From: Streptococcus sp. F0442
GTDB lineage: Bacteria; Bacillota; Bacilli; Lactobacillales; Streptococcaceae
Direction of reading: 5' to 3'
DNA length: 64,000 nt
Assembly (NCBI RefSeq): GCF_000314795.2
Contig: NZ_KB373315.1
Location: 1-64,000, forward strand
Part shown: one piece after another, positions 1 to 8,186 of the stretch
How positions within the stretch are numbered: the first letter of the stretch is position 1
Layout of the letters: the number at the start of each line of letters is the position of its first letter
The notes under the pieces: generated by a model
Told to the model about the DNA's origin: nothing
Seen by the model: only the letters and a program-made list of their open reading frames with translations
Database searches by the model: none
Program-made: the position numbers and the translations under genes

Positions 1-1
1 A

Positions 2-75
2 GCACCCTTAGCTCAACTGGATAGAGTACCTGACTACGAATCAGGCGGTTAGAGGTTCGACTCCTCTAGGGTGCA
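2..75 (+). tRNA. tRNA-Arg (ACG)
   Basis: Complete cloverleaf. The acceptor stem pairs GCACCCT (2-8) with AGGGTGC (68-74), and the anticodon loop carries ACG. No 3' CCA is encoded. It is the first of ten closely packed tRNAs and probably continues an rRNA-tRNA operon lying upstream of the window. Confidence 0.97.
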
Positions 76-94
76 TAAAGCGTAAGCTTTAGTT

Positions 95-168
95 CGGGAA
101 GTAGCTCAGCTTGGTAGAGTACTTGGTTTGGGACCAAGGTGTCGCAGGTTCGAATCCTGTCTTCCCGA
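95..168 (+). tRNA. tRNA-Pro (TGG)
   Basis: Acceptor stem CGGGAAG/CTTCCCG closes the molecule. The anticodon stem CTTGG/CCAAG encloses loop TTTGGGA with anticodon TGG. CCA is not encoded. Confidence 0.97.
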
Positions 169-174
169 TATTAT

Positions 175-248
175 GGCGGTGTAGCTCAGCTGGCTAGAGC
201 GTCCGGTTCATACCCGGGAGGTCGGGGGTTCGATCCCCTTCGCCGCTA
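175..248 (+). tRNA. tRNA-Met elongator (CAT)
   Basis: Anticodon loop TTCATAC gives CAT. The acceptor GGCGGTG pairs with CGCCGCT and has a terminal G-T pair. The sequence closely resembles the Bacillus elongator tRNA-Met, and it lacks C at both positions 4 and 5, which argues against the lysidine-modified isoleucine tRNA. CCA is not encoded. Confidence 0.9.
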
Positions 249-264
249 TATTGTTGATCTTGTT

Positions 265-338
265 GGACCTTTAGCTCAGCTGGTTAGAGCTCTCGGCTCA
301 TAACCGAGTGGTCGTAGGTTCAAGTCCTACAAGGTCCA
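265..338 (+). tRNA. tRNA-Ile2 (CAT, probably lysidine-modified)
   Basis: Anticodon CAT in loop CTCATAA with stem CTCGG/CCGAG. The acceptor GGACCTT/AAGGTCC has C4-G69 and C5-G68, pairs recognised by the lysidine synthetase TilS, and the body resembles the Bacillus AUA-reading Ile2. Automatic pipelines often label it Met. The assignment rests on remembered family sequences. Confidence 0.8.
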
Positions 339-348
339 TTATTATATT

Positions 349-438
349 GGAGGATTACCCAAGTCCGGCTGAAGGGAACGGTCTTGAAAACCGTCAGGCG
401 TGTAAAAGCGTGCGTGGGTTCGAATCCCACATCCTCCT
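349..438 (+). tRNA. tRNA-Ser (TGA)
   Basis: Class II tRNA with a long variable arm. The acceptor GGAGGAT/ATCCTCC closes it, and the anticodon stem ACGGT/ACCGT encloses CTTGAAA with anticodon TGA. The discriminator base appears to be T. CCA is not encoded. Confidence 0.96.
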
Positions 439-447
439 TAATATTAT

Positions 448-521
<74 letters not shown>

Positions 522-524
522 TTT

Positions 525-597
525 GGCTCGGTAGCTCAGTTGGTAGAGCAATGGATTGAAGCTCCATGTGTCGGCGGTTCGATTCCGTCTCGCGCCA
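525..597 (+). tRNA. tRNA-Phe (GAA)
   Basis: Anticodon stem ATGGA/TCCAT with loop TTGAAGC gives GAA. The acceptor GGCTCGG faces TCGCGCC, which leaves a T4-C69 mismatch where Bacillus has T-A. All other arms are intact. Confidence 0.95.
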
Positions 598-613
598 TTT
601 TCTTTTATCATAA

Positions 614-684
614 GCGGGTGTAGTTTAGTGGTAAAACTACAGCCTTCCAAGCTGTTGTCGCGAGTTCGATTCTCGTCACCCGCT
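614..684 (+). tRNA. tRNA-Gly (TCC)
   Basis: Acceptor GCGGGTG/CACCCGC and anticodon stem ACAGC/GCTGT with loop CTTCCAA, anticodon TCC. The short D arm is typical of tRNA-Gly. CCA is not encoded. Confidence 0.96.
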
Positions 685-717
685 TTGAACATTTGTTCAT
701 TACCAAGTTTTTAACTT

Positions 718-791
<74 letters not shown>

Positions 792-795
792 TTTT

Positions 796-883
796 GGAGA
801 ATTACTCAAGAGGCTGAAGAGGACGGTTTGCTAAATCGTTAGGTCGGGTAACCGGCGCGGGGGTTCGAATCCCCCATTCTCCG
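796..883 (+). tRNA. tRNA-Ser (GCT)
   Basis: Class II tRNA with long variable arm. The acceptor GGAGAAT/ATTCTCC has discriminator G, and loop TTGCTAA carries anticodon GCT. Last tRNA of the cluster, directly before a strong terminator. Confidence 0.96.
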
Positions 884-894
884 TATATGTTTGA

Positions 895-925
895 AGTTTG
901 AGATGAAATCTCAAACTATTTTTTA
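895..925 (+). terminator. Terminator of the tRNA cluster
   Basis: A perfect 9-bp stem AGTTTGAGA/TCTCAAACT with loop TGAAA is followed by a T-rich tract. It lies between the last tRNA and mreC. Confidence 0.9.
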
Positions 926-945
926 TATTTTTGAAGGTTAAATCT

Positions 946-1764
946 ATGTTCTTGAGGCGTTTTTTAAAAATTTTTAGTTTTTGTTTTGTTGTATTAGTTT
1001 CAGGGATATTATTTCTTTTTCCATCTGTTCGAAATGTGATTGTGTTAAAATCTTCTGATATTCTAACAAGTATTGACAGAGTTGTCTCACTTCCATTTGT
1101 TTTTTTAGAATCAAAGTCAAATGATTTTAAGGATTTATCCAGACTGAACGATGAAAATAATTCTTTAAAATTTCTGCTTTATCAGCATGATGTAGATCGA
1201 TCAAAATTCAAGCGTCTTGAAAAAGAAAATAAAGAGTTAAAGGATTTGTTAGATATTAAAGATTCTGTATCAGGATCTAAACAAGTAGTTGCTGAAATTG
1301 TTGATAGAAGTTATCGTTCATGGGATCAAGAATTTATTATTGATAAAGGAATTTCAGATGGAGTTTCAGATTCCATGTTTGTGCTTTCTTCTGGTGGGGT
1401 AATTGGCTTTGTGGAAAGTGTTGAAAAGAATTCCAGTAAAGTTAAATTATTGTTTGAAGATCACGTCTCTTCACAACATTTAACACTTAAAATTGAGGGA
1501 CAAGGGCAATCTATTTTTGCCTTACTTAATGGTTATGATGAGAAATCTGGTGAGTTACGTTTACTCCAAATTGGGGATCCGATTGAAATAAAAACTGGTT
1601 CCCTTGTTTCAACAAGTGGGTTAGGAAAATACAAATCAGGTGATTTACCTGTTGGTACTGTCACTTCTGTACAAAAAGCATCCGATCAATTAGGGCAAGA
1701 AATTCGAGTGAAACCGAAGGCTAATTTGGATGTGAATCGCTTTGTAGTATTGATTGGAGACTAG
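946..1764 (+). CDS. mreC: Rod shape-determining protein MreC
   Basis: MreC is the bitopic scaffold that, with MreD, directs peripheral peptidoglycan synthesis in ovoid cocci. From the ATG at 946 the protein has 272 residues, the usual streptococcal length. It has one membrane segment at about 8-27, a coiled coil at about 50-95, and then the beta-rich extracellular domain. GAAGG at 933-937 is a ribosome site 8 bases before this ATG; a longer reading from TTG 931 has no such site. The gene begins 20 bases after the tRNA terminator and no separate promoter is visible. mreD follows at once. Confidence 0.93.
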   Translation: MFLRRFLKIFSFCFVVLVSGILFLFPSVRNVIVLKSSDILTSIDRVVSLPFVFLESKSNDFKDLSRLNDENNSLKFLLYQHDVDRSKFKRLEKENKELKDLLDIKDSVSGSKQVVAEIVDRSYRSWDQEFIIDKGISDGVSDSMFVLSSGGVIGFVESVEKNSSKVKLLFEDHVSSQHLTLKIEGQGQSIFALLNGYDEKSGELRLLQIGDPIEIKTGSLVSTSGLGKYKSGDLPVGTVTSVQKASDQLGQEIRVKPKANLDVNRFVVLIGD

Positions 1765-1765
1765 T

Positions 1766-2266
1766 TTGAAAGTAATACGTAAGTACTATTTTTTCCCTTT
1801 AATCCTGTTCTTATCTTTATTCATTGATGGGCAAATCTCTTTTATTATTTCTCATTTGATACCAAATTTGTTACACCCTACTTCGTTTCTATTTCTATAT
1901 GGGTTTGTGTTATTGAGTCTCTATTTCTCTGAGATAGCAAGTATATGGTTGGGGATTTTTTTTGGTTTTTGTTTTGATGTGTATTTCTTAAATACTATTG
2001 GAATTGCCTTTCTACTGTTGCCTTTATTACAGGTGATTATTTTTCGTTGCAATCAAATCGTTCTGGCCAATCGTTTTACTCGATTTTTTACTTTTTTACT
2101 AACAATTCTATTCTTTCAATTTTTTACAAGTCTTCTGTTGCTTCTTTTCAATGGTATGAATTTTGATATGCTAGCAGTGATTGTCTACCAAATTGCACCA
2201 AGTCTTATTTTGAATTTACTTCTATTAATAGTGTTGCAACCTTTACTTGAAAAGATTTATTTATAA
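1766..2266 (+). CDS. mreD: Rod shape-determining membrane protein MreD
   Basis: Very hydrophobic protein of 166 residues with about five membrane segments, the MreD pattern, placed directly after mreC. GGAG (1756-1759), inside the end of mreC, is 6 bases before the TTG at 1766, so this TTG is preferred over the in-frame TTG at 1754. It is the membrane partner of MreC in the peripheral wall-synthesis complex. No terminator separates it from the pcsB promoter region. Confidence 0.88.
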   Translation: MKVIRKYYFFPLILFLSLFIDGQISFIISHLIPNLLHPTSFLFLYGFVLLSLYFSEIASIWLGIFFGFCFDVYFLNTIGIAFLLLPLLQVIIFRCNQIVLANRFTRFFTFLLTILFFQFFTSLLLLLFNGMNFDMLAVIVYQIAPSLILNLLLLIVLQPLLEKIYL

Positions 2267-2280
2267 AGACGAAATAAAAA

Positions 2281-2324
2281 TGTAACAATAGCGTAACATA
2301 AAATTTGAAAAATTTTGTTATACT
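2281..2324 (+). promoter_or_regulatory. WalR (VicR) box and extended -10 promoter of pcsB
   Basis: TGTAAC-N5-CGTAAC (2281-2297) fits the direct-repeat WalR/VicR motif with one mismatch. It is followed by an extended -10, TG-N-TATACT (TATACT at 2319-2324). The -35 region is weak and overlapped by the box, the geometry of an activated promoter. pcsB is an established WalRK target in streptococci. Confidence 0.78.
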
Positions 2325-2359
2325 AGTTAGTGTCTTATTAGAAAGGGAAAAAATATCTA

Positions 2360-3619
2360 ATGAAGAAAAAATTATTTGCCACAATCTTATTAAGTACAGT
2401 TGCTTTATCACAAGGAGCTATTGTAGCTGTAGTATCAGCTGATTCTACAGACGATAAGATTGCTGCTCAAGATAGCAAAATCAATAGTATTAATCAACAA
2501 CAACAAAGTGCACAAGCTCAAGTTGATCAAATCCAAGGTCAAGTATCTGAAATTAAAAAACAACAGGAAGACCTTCAAGCTGAAAATGATCGTTTGAATG
2601 AAGAATCTGAAAGATTATCAGCTGAGATCGATGACTTGTCGAAAAATATTGTTGCTCGTCAAGAATCACTTGCAAATCAAGCACGTAGTGCTCAAACAAC
2701 TGGAACTGCTACAAGCTATATTAATGCGATCGTAAGCTCTGGTTCTTTAACAGAAGCTATTTCACGTATTTCTGCTATGAATGAAATCGCAGATGCTAAC
2801 AACAAAATGTTGCAAGAGCAAAAACGCGATAAAGAAGAAATTGCGCAGAAACAAAAAGAAAACAATGATGCAATCAATACTGTAATTGCGAATAAACAGC
2901 AATTAGAAGATGATGCACAAGCTTTATCTACAAAAGAAGCTGAGTTAAAAGTTGCACAATTAAACTTGGCAGCTGAAAAATCTTCTGCTGAGAACGAAAA
3001 GAATGCTTTGTTGCAACAAAAAGCTGAAGCTGAAAAAGCAGCAGCAGAAGCGGCAGCAGCTGAGGCAGCTTACCGTGCAAAACAAAAAGAACAGCAAGAA
3101 GCAGTGAAAGCTTCTGCCAATACGACTCTTCAAGCTCAGGTTCAAGCAGCAACTCAAACACCTGCTACAACTCAAGCGGCAGCAACAGCTCAAGCACCTG
3201 CTACAAGTCAACCAACAGCTCAACCAGCTGTTCAAACTCAGGCAGCAGCAGCTCCAGCAGCAACTACTTCTCGTCCTACTTATAGTTCATCTGCATCTTC
3301 TTATCCAGTTGGTGAATGTACTTGGGGTGCCAAGACATTGGCACCATGGGCTGGAGATTACTGGGGAAATGGTGGACAATGGGCAGCAAGCGCTGCAGCA
3401 GCAGGATTCCGTACAGGTTCTCAACCTCAAGTTGGAGCAATTGCATGTTGGAATGATGGTGGATATGGACACGTAGCGGTTGTTACAGCAGTTCAATCTA
3501 CAACAAGCATCCAAGTATCTGAATCTAACTATTTAGGTGTTCGTAGCATTGGTAACTACCGTGGTTGGTTTAACCCTACAACAGCTCAAGGTACTGTTAC
3601 TTATATCTATCCTAACTAA
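2360..3619 (+). CDS. pcsB: Secreted CHAP-domain peptidoglycan hydrolase PcsB
   Basis: PcsB is the daughter-cell-splitting hydrolase activated by FtsEX. The sequence shows a signal peptide (1-27, cleavage after VSA), a long coiled coil (about 32-245), an Ala/Gln/Pro/Thr linker (about 245-310) and a C-terminal CHAP domain (about 315-419) with catalytic Cys320 in GECTWG and His371 in YGHVAV. The Cys-His spacing of 51 equals that of the other CHAP protein in this window. Length 419 is slightly above pneumococcal PcsB because of the linker. It has its own WalR-type promoter and terminator. In some streptococci the family is called GbpB or SagA. Confidence 0.95.
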   Translation: MKKKLFATILLSTVALSQGAIVAVVSADSTDDKIAAQDSKINSINQQQQSAQAQVDQIQGQVSEIKKQQEDLQAENDRLNEESERLSAEIDDLSKNIVARQESLANQARSAQTTGTATSYINAIVSSGSLTEAISRISAMNEIADANNKMLQEQKRDKEEIAQKQKENNDAINTVIANKQQLEDDAQALSTKEAELKVAQLNLAAEKSSAENEKNALLQQKAEAEKAAAEAAAAEAAYRAKQKEQQEAVKASANTTLQAQVQAATQTPATTQAAATAQAPATSQPTAQPAVQTQAAAAPAATTSRPTYSSSASSYPVGECTWGAKTLAPWAGDYWGNGGQWAASAAAAGFRTGSQPQVGAIACWNDGGYGHVAVVTAVQSTTSIQVSESNYLGVRSIGNYRGWFNPTTAQGTVTYIYPN

Positions 3620-3633
3620 ACTAAGAAATTTTT

Positions 3634-3663
3634 GAAGCGGGACAATGGTTCTGCTTCTTTTTT
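3634..3663 (+). terminator. Terminator of pcsB
   Basis: A 10-bp stem beginning GAAGC and closing GCTTC (two G-T pairs) with loop AATG is followed by a run of T. Confidence 0.85.
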
Positions 3664-3710
3664 GTGAGAGTGGAGGTGGGATTCTTTTTCTATTTTCCAT
3701 AAATTAATAT

Positions 3711-3771
3711 TTGAATATTTGATTAAAAAGCGATAAAATGATGGTAGGAGAATTTTGTACTGAGTGTACAA
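3711..3771 (+). promoter_or_regulatory. Promoter and 5'-leader inverted repeat of prs
   Basis: TTGAAT (3711-3716)-N17-TAAAAT (3734-3739) is a good sigma-70-type promoter. Just downstream lies a perfect inverted repeat TTGTAC-N5-GTACAA (3755-3771), placed to be an operator or a small leader hairpin. No regulator is identified. Confidence 0.7.
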
Positions 3772-3800
3772 TATGGTTTTAGATTTTACTGGAGGAAATC

Positions 3801-4775
3801 ATGTCATTTTCTGATTTAATGCTCTTTGCCTTGTCGTCAAATCAAGAATTGGCTCAACGTGTATCTCGTGAAATGGGATTGCCGCTTGGAAAGTCAACTG
3901 TTCGTCAATTTTCTGACGGAGAAATTCAGGTCAATATTGAAGAATCAATCCGTGGGAAAGATGTTTATATTTTACAATCTACTAGTTCACCCGTTAACGA
4001 TAATCTTATGGAAATTTTGATTATGGTGGATGCGTTGAAGCGTGCAAGTGCACAATCGATTAATGTTGTGATGCCGTATTACGGTTATGCCCGTCAGGAC
4101 CGGAAGGCTCGGGCCCGTGAGCCAATTACTTCTAAGTTAGTAGCTAATATGCTTGAAGTTGCAGGTGTTGATCGGTTGTTGACCATTGATTTGCATGCTG
4201 CTCAAATTCAAGGTTTCTTTGATATTCCTGTAGACCATTTGATGGGTGCTCCATTGATTGCTGATTATTTTGAACGTCGTGGAATGATTGGAAAAGACTA
4301 TGTGGTTGTCAGTCCTGACCATGGTGGTGTGACTCGTGCTCGGAAGTTAGCTGAGTTTTTAAAGACTCCGATTGCAATTATTGATAAACGTCGTAGTGTT
4401 GATAAGATGAATACGAGTGAAGTCATGAACATCATTGGAAATGTTGAAGGCAAAACGTGTATCTTGATTGATGATATGATTGATACAGCTGGTACAATCT
4501 GTCATGCGGCGGATGCTCTTGCAGAAGCAGGCGCAGTTGAAGTCTATGCGAGCTGTACCCACCCTGTTCTATCTGGGCCAGCCTTAAATAATATCCAAAA
4601 ATCAGCGATTAAGAAATTAGTCGTCTTGGATACGATTTACCTACCAGAAGAACGATTAATTGACAAGATTGAGCAAATTTCAATTGCTAAACTGCTTGCT
4701 GAAGCAATTGTGCGTATTCATGAAAATCGTCCTCTTTCCCCTCTATTTGAAACCGGAAATGCCAAAAAATGTTAA
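3801..4775 (+). CDS. prs: Ribose-phosphate pyrophosphokinase (PRPP synthetase)
   Basis: Converts ribose-5-phosphate and ATP to PRPP, the substrate of PurF and of nucleotide salvage. The 324-residue length is normal for class I enzymes. Visible motifs are RQDRK at 98-102 (ATP-binding region), His132 in DLHAAQ, and the PRPP loop DDMIDTAGT at 224-232. A strong ribosome site, GGAGG, lies 6 bases before ATG 3801. Monocistronic by its own promoter and by the hairpin after it, although a tiny gene follows closely. Confidence 0.96.
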   Translation: MSFSDLMLFALSSNQELAQRVSREMGLPLGKSTVRQFSDGEIQVNIEESIRGKDVYILQSTSSPVNDNLMEILIMVDALKRASAQSINVVMPYYGYARQDRKARAREPITSKLVANMLEVAGVDRLLTIDLHAAQIQGFFDIPVDHLMGAPLIADYFERRGMIGKDYVVVSPDHGGVTRARKLAEFLKTPIAIIDKRRSVDKMNTSEVMNIIGNVEGKTCILIDDMIDTAGTICHAADALAEAGAVEVYASCTHPVLSGPALNNIQKSAIKKLVVLDTIYLPEERLIDKIEQISIAKLLAEAIVRIHENRPLSPLFETGNAKKC

Positions 4776-4782
4776 CAATAAG

Positions 4783-4806
4783 GAGGCTGGGAAACTGGCC
4801 TCTTTT
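4783..4806 (+). terminator. Terminator after prs
   Basis: GAGGCTGG-gaaa-CTGGCCTC stem (two G-T pairs) followed by TTTT. Confidence 0.75.
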
Positions 4807-4824
4807 GTATAGGAGGAAGTACAA

Positions 4825-4965
4825 ATGGGAATCAGACAATGGTGGCAAGAGCTAAAAAAAGAAAAGAAGCGAAAAGAATTGGTCAAGTCAGCTCACGAAT
4901 TAGAAGCCAAGGTAGATCCTAATTTGCCTAAGAAAAAGTTGCCAGAAAATAAGGCAGTGAAATAG
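4825..4965 (+). CDS. Small basic protein, 46 residues, unknown function
   Basis: The reading frame starts at ATG 4825 behind a strong ribosome site AGGAGG (4811-4816) and runs 46 codons to TAG. The product begins MGIRQWWQELKK, is rich in Lys and Glu (about a third Lys), has no signal peptide or membrane segment, and looks like one amphipathic helix with a Pro/Lys tail. It lies just after the prs terminator, so it depends on read-through or on a promoter not seen. A perfect GAATAC/GTATTC hairpin follows. No family is recognised; the good ribosome site is the main support. Confidence 0.6.
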   Translation: MGIRQWWQELKKEKKRKELVKSAHELEAKVDPNLPKKKLPENKAVK

Positions 4966-5166
4966 GGAATACGAAGTATTCTTGCTATTACTAACTAGAC
5001 TATATAAGATGTGAGAAAAGAGATAGTCGTTCTAAATTGTGATTTTTTTCTAAGAAATCTCTGTTTATGAAAAAATAAAATGAGTATAATATATTTATAA
5101 ATCGTAATTTTGGGTATCAAATATGAAGAAATTTTAAACTTTTTTTAAAAAAATCAAAAAAATGTC

Positions 5167-5195
5167 TTGACATAGGCAGAATATCCTAGTATACT
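5167..5195 (+). promoter_or_regulatory. Strong promoter of the LPKTS secreted-protein gene
   Basis: TTGACA (5167-5172)-N17-TATACT (5190-5195) is close to consensus. A GTTAC/GTAAC inverted repeat (5203-5215) lies at the start of the leader. The upstream bases 4966-5166 are AT-rich and hold a weaker possible -10 (TATAAT, 5085-5090) but no gene. Confidence 0.8.
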
Positions 5196-5248
5196 AATCA
5201 TAGTTACGAAGTAACGAATATTTTTAAACTATAAAAGGAGATAAAACA

Positions 5249-5899
5249 ATGAAAAAAGTTTTATTATCATCAGTAGCAGCTCTTGCAGTATTTGCATCAG
5301 CAGCTCCAGCATTCGCAGATAAAGATGTAGTTAAAGTTGATAAATCTGAAACACCAGCTTTGAATTTTAACGATCTTGCTAAAACTGGTCAAGAAGCTCC
5401 AAAAGCACCTGCATCAGCAGCTACAGAAAAACACCCAGGTGCTACTCAAGTTGACCCAGCTATCGGCAAAGGTACTCCAGTTGATAAAAAAGGTGATGTT
5501 TCTACTGCAAACTACGATGGAAACAAATTTGCTGATACATCTAAAGAATTGACTGCTGTTCCAGCTCCAGAATACTTCACACAAGGTCTTGATCTTTGGA
5601 ATGGTAGCCAACATGGTACTTTCCGTACTGAAGCTGGTATCCAAACAATCGAAGTTACAAACCCACATGATGGAACTAAATGGTTGGTAGACGTTAAGGT
5701 TGAAGCTGGAGCTAATACTCCTAGCGGATTCTACGCAACAGCAGTAAGTGGTTCATTGCGTCCTGCATCTGCAGATGCTAAAGCAGCAGCTAAAGCAGCT
5801 GAAGAAAAAGCAGAAGCAGCTAAAGCTGGTAAAGATGGTAAAGCTTCATCTGCTAAAGCTGGTGAAAAATCACTTCCAAAAACTAGCGCAGTTAAATAA
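5249..5899 (+). CDS. Secreted protein with C-terminal LPKTS motif, putative partner of the adjacent class B sortase
   Basis: 216 residues. A signal peptide (1-23, cleavage after AFA) is followed by a Lys/Pro/Ala-rich region, a compact domain at about 85-160 with Trp, Tyr and Phe residues (TQGLDLWNGSQHG is typical), an Ala/Lys/Glu-rich helical stretch at about 163-205, and LPKTS at 209-213. The chain ends only three residues later (AVK). The hydrophobic segment and charged tail that normally follow an LPXTG-type signal are absent. The bases after the stop encode no such segment in any nearby frame, so a recent frameshift is not evident. Strong promoter and terminator suggest high expression. 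The next gene is a class B sortase. The domain is not recognised. Confidence 0.82.
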   Translation: MKKVLLSSVAALAVFASAAPAFADKDVVKVDKSETPALNFNDLAKTGQEAPKAPASAATEKHPGATQVDPAIGKGTPVDKKGDVSTANYDGNKFADTSKELTAVPAPEYFTQGLDLWNGSQHGTFRTEAGIQTIEVTNPHDGTKWLVDVKVEAGANTPSGFYATAVSGSLRPASADAKAAAKAAEEKAEAAKAGKDGKASSAKAGEKSLPKTSAVK

Positions 5900-5922
5900 T
5901 TTCTAATTAATTAGCTCATAAA

Positions 5923-5958
5923 AATATCACTGAGTCCTTGGGCTCAGTGATATTTTTT
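5923..5958 (+). terminator. Terminator between the LPKTS protein and the sortase
   Basis: Perfect 12-bp stem AATATCACTGAG/CTCAGTGATATT with an 8-base loop and a T-run. No promoter is evident before the sortase, so partial read-through could give a high substrate-to-enzyme ratio. Confidence 0.9.
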
Positions 5959-5988
5959 AGAAAAAATCATTTTGAGGAGATCAATTGA

Positions 5989-6840
5989 ATGAAAAGAGCT
6001 GGAGAAAAAACATCAAATAAATTTGCTCTTCTATTTGCTGCTATAGTAGCAATAGTTGTTATTGTAGCTGGATTTTTATTCTTTAATCCATTTGGTGGAA
6101 AAACATCTAACGTAACTAAGAAAGCAGCTTCTTCTGGTAGCAGTTCTTCTACCCAAGCTGTGAAATATGAACCTAGTCAAGAAGAAAAAGATTATCTAAA
6201 GAATCGCTTTGACCAACTAACGGCTGTTAACCCTGAAGCGATTGCTTATGTTTATGCTCCAGGTACAGAGTTGGATGAACCTGTCGTTCAAACAGGAGAT
6301 AATGCAACATACTTGGATAAGACTTTTGATGGTGGGAATCAACCCTATTTGGGTACAGTCTTCATGGACACGGATAATAAGAAAGATTTTAGTGATCGTT
6401 TGACTTGGTTATTTGGTCATGCTCGTGGTAGTAAGGTTGGTGATCATCGTATGTTTAACGATGTCAACTACTATGACAAGCAAGAATACTTTGATCAACA
6501 TCCGTATGTTGTCATTGAGACGCCTGAGCGCAAGTATTATTATGAAGCTATGTGCTTGGTGATTGTACCTGAAACAACTGCTTTCTATCGTACTAGCTTT
6601 GAAGACGACAAAGACTTTACGACTCAGTTGAAGAAGGTTTATGAAGATGGGCAAACTAAGAATCCAAATATCAAGATCAAGGCATCTGATAAATATTTAG
6701 TATTGTCAACTTGTCGTGAAGAGGATGAAACCATTCGTGCGAACCTCTATCTTCGTCAAATTCCTGATTCAGAAATGAAGGATTTTGTGGCGAAACATGC
6801 AGATCAATTGACATATGTGGCAACACGTGGTCAACAATAA
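5989..6840 (+). CDS. Class B sortase
   Basis: Cysteine transpeptidase of 283 residues. It has an N-terminal signal anchor (about 12-32) with a short Lys/Arg-rich cytoplasmic end, a Ser-rich linker (45-57), then the sortase fold. The catalytic triad is visible: His144 in FGHARG, Cys242 in LSTC and Arg250. The segment between about 145 and 235 carries the extra helix region expected of class B enzymes. GAGGAG (5974-5979) precedes ATG 5989. The only obvious candidate substrate is the LPKTS protein immediately upstream; housekeeping sortase A is not in the window. Class B assignment is by motif context and length, not by search. Confidence 0.88.
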   Translation: MKRAGEKTSNKFALLFAAIVAIVVIVAGFLFFNPFGGKTSNVTKKAASSGSSSSTQAVKYEPSQEEKDYLKNRFDQLTAVNPEAIAYVYAPGTELDEPVVQTGDNATYLDKTFDGGNQPYLGTVFMDTDNKKDFSDRLTWLFGHARGSKVGDHRMFNDVNYYDKQEYFDQHPYVVIETPERKYYYEAMCLVIVPETTAFYRTSFEDDKDFTTQLKKVYEDGQTKNPNIKIKASDKYLVLSTCREEDETIRANLYLRQIPDSEMKDFVAKHADQLTYVATRGQQ

Positions 6841-6847
6841 GGATCTG

Positions 6848-6877
6848 AAAGACTTAGCATTGCTAAGTCTTTTTTTA
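6848..6877 (+). terminator. Terminator of the sortase gene
   Basis: AAAGACTTAGCA/TGCTAAGTCTTT hairpin followed by TTTTTT. Confidence 0.9.
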
Positions 6878-6948
6878 TTTATCAGGATGATTGAAATATG
6901 GTTGGCCAGTGTTCACTGTTTGAAAAATGGAGGGATCTGATTGTTTTT

Positions 6949-6977
6949 TTGCGATGGGGTTCTATTTATAGTATAAT
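6949..6977 (+). promoter_or_regulatory. Promoter of araT-recO-plsX-acp
   Basis: TTGCGA (6949-6954)-N17-TATAAT (6972-6977), about 28 bases before araT. Confidence 0.65.
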
Positions 6978-7004
6978 GAATATAACTGTTTTTGGAGGTG
7001 TTCT

Positions 7005-8186
7005 ATGGATTTAACGAAACGTTTTAATAAAAATCTGAGTCGAATTGAAGTTTCTTTGATTCGTCAGTTTGACCAATCGATTTCTTCAATACCTGGAGTC
7101 TTGCGTTTGACGTTGGGGGAACCGGATTTTACAACTCCTGAACATGTGAAAGAAGCTGGAAAGGCTGCAATTGATGCAAATTTTAGTCATTACACGGGAA
7201 TGAGTGGCTTGCTAGCTCTGCGCGAGGCTGCTAGTCAGTTTGTAGCTGATAAGTATCGAATTCACTACCGTCCTGAGGATGAGATTTTGGTCACGATTGG
7301 TGCGACTGAAGCCTTGTCTGCTACCTTGACAGCAATCTTGGAGCCTGGTGATGTAGTGCTATTACCTGCTCCGGCTTATCCTGGTTATGAACCGATTATA
7401 AATTTGGTGGGAGCAGATGTTGTCGAAATTGATACGACAGCAGATCGTTTTGTCTTGACGCCTGAAAAGTTGGAAAAAGCTATTGTGGAGCAAGGAGACA
7501 AGCTAAAGGCAGTTGTTCTCAATTATCCAGCTAATCCAACGGGTGTCACTTATTCGCGCGAACAGATGGCAGAATTGTCTGCTGTCCTAAAAAAATATGA
7601 AGTCTTTGTGATTTGTGATGAAGTCTATTCAGAGCTAACTTATACTGGAGAAGCGCATGTTTCTATGGCATCTTTCATTCCTGAGCAGACCATTGTCATT
7701 AATGGTTTGTCTAAATCTCATGCCATGACAGGCTGGCGACTCGGTTTTATCTTTGCCCCAGCTGCATTGACGGCCCAGCTCATCAAGAGTCATCAGTATT
7801 TGGTAACGGCTGCTGGCACCATGAACCAGTATGCTGCGATCGAAGCCTTGACAGAAGGTCGGGATGATGCAGAGCCAATGAAGCAGGAATATGTGAAACG
7901 TCGGGATTATATTATTGAAAAGATGTCCGCGCTTGGGTTTGAGATGATTAAGCCAGATGGGGCTTTCTATATTTTTGCTAAAATCCCAGCTGGTTATAAT
8001 CAGGATTCCTTTGCTTTCTTGCAAGATTTTGCACGTGAAAAAGCAGTTGCGTTTATTCCTGGGGCTGCTTTTGGCCAATATGGCGAAGGCTATGTGCGCT
8101 TGTCATATGCAGCCAGCATGGAGGTTATTGAGGAAGCTATGAAACGCTTGAAGGAGTATATGGAAGAACATGCTGGAGTCAATTGA
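7005..8186 (+). CDS. araT: Pyridoxal-phosphate aminotransferase, aromatic amino acid type
   Basis: Fold-type I aminotransferase of 393 residues (class I/II). Visible PLP residues are NPTG at 177-180, Asp205 in CDEVY, the Schiff-base Lys237 in LSKSH, and the phosphate-binding Arg245. Lactic acid bacterial AraT transaminates aromatic amino acids and methionine with 2-oxoglutarate; the exact substrate cannot be read from sequence. GGAGGTG precedes ATG 7005. Its end overlaps recO by 17 bases, and araT-recO-plsX-acp is a conserved streptococcal order. Confidence 0.88.
   Translation: MDLTKRFNKNLSRIEVSLIRQFDQSISSIPGVLRLTLGEPDFTTPEHVKEAGKAAIDANFSHYTGMSGLLALREAASQFVADKYRIHYRPEDEILVTIGATEALSATLTAILEPGDVVLLPAPAYPGYEPIINLVGADVVEIDTTADRFVLTPEKLEKAIVEQGDKLKAVVLNYPANPTGVTYSREQMAELSAVLKKYEVFVICDEVYSELTYTGEAHVSMASFIPEQTIVINGLSKSHAMTGWRLGFIFAPAALTAQLIKSHQYLVTAAGTMNQYAAIEALTEGRDDAEPMKQEYVKRRDYIIEKMSALGFEMIKPDGAFYIFAKIPAGYNQDSFAFLQDFAREKAVAFIPGAAFGQYGEGYVRLSYAASMEVIEEAMKRLKEYMEEHAGVN

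Noticed and set aside
5900..5960. Frameshifted membrane anchor after the LPKTS protein
   Set aside because: All three forward frames were inspected up to the terminator; none gives a hydrophobic segment with a basic tail.
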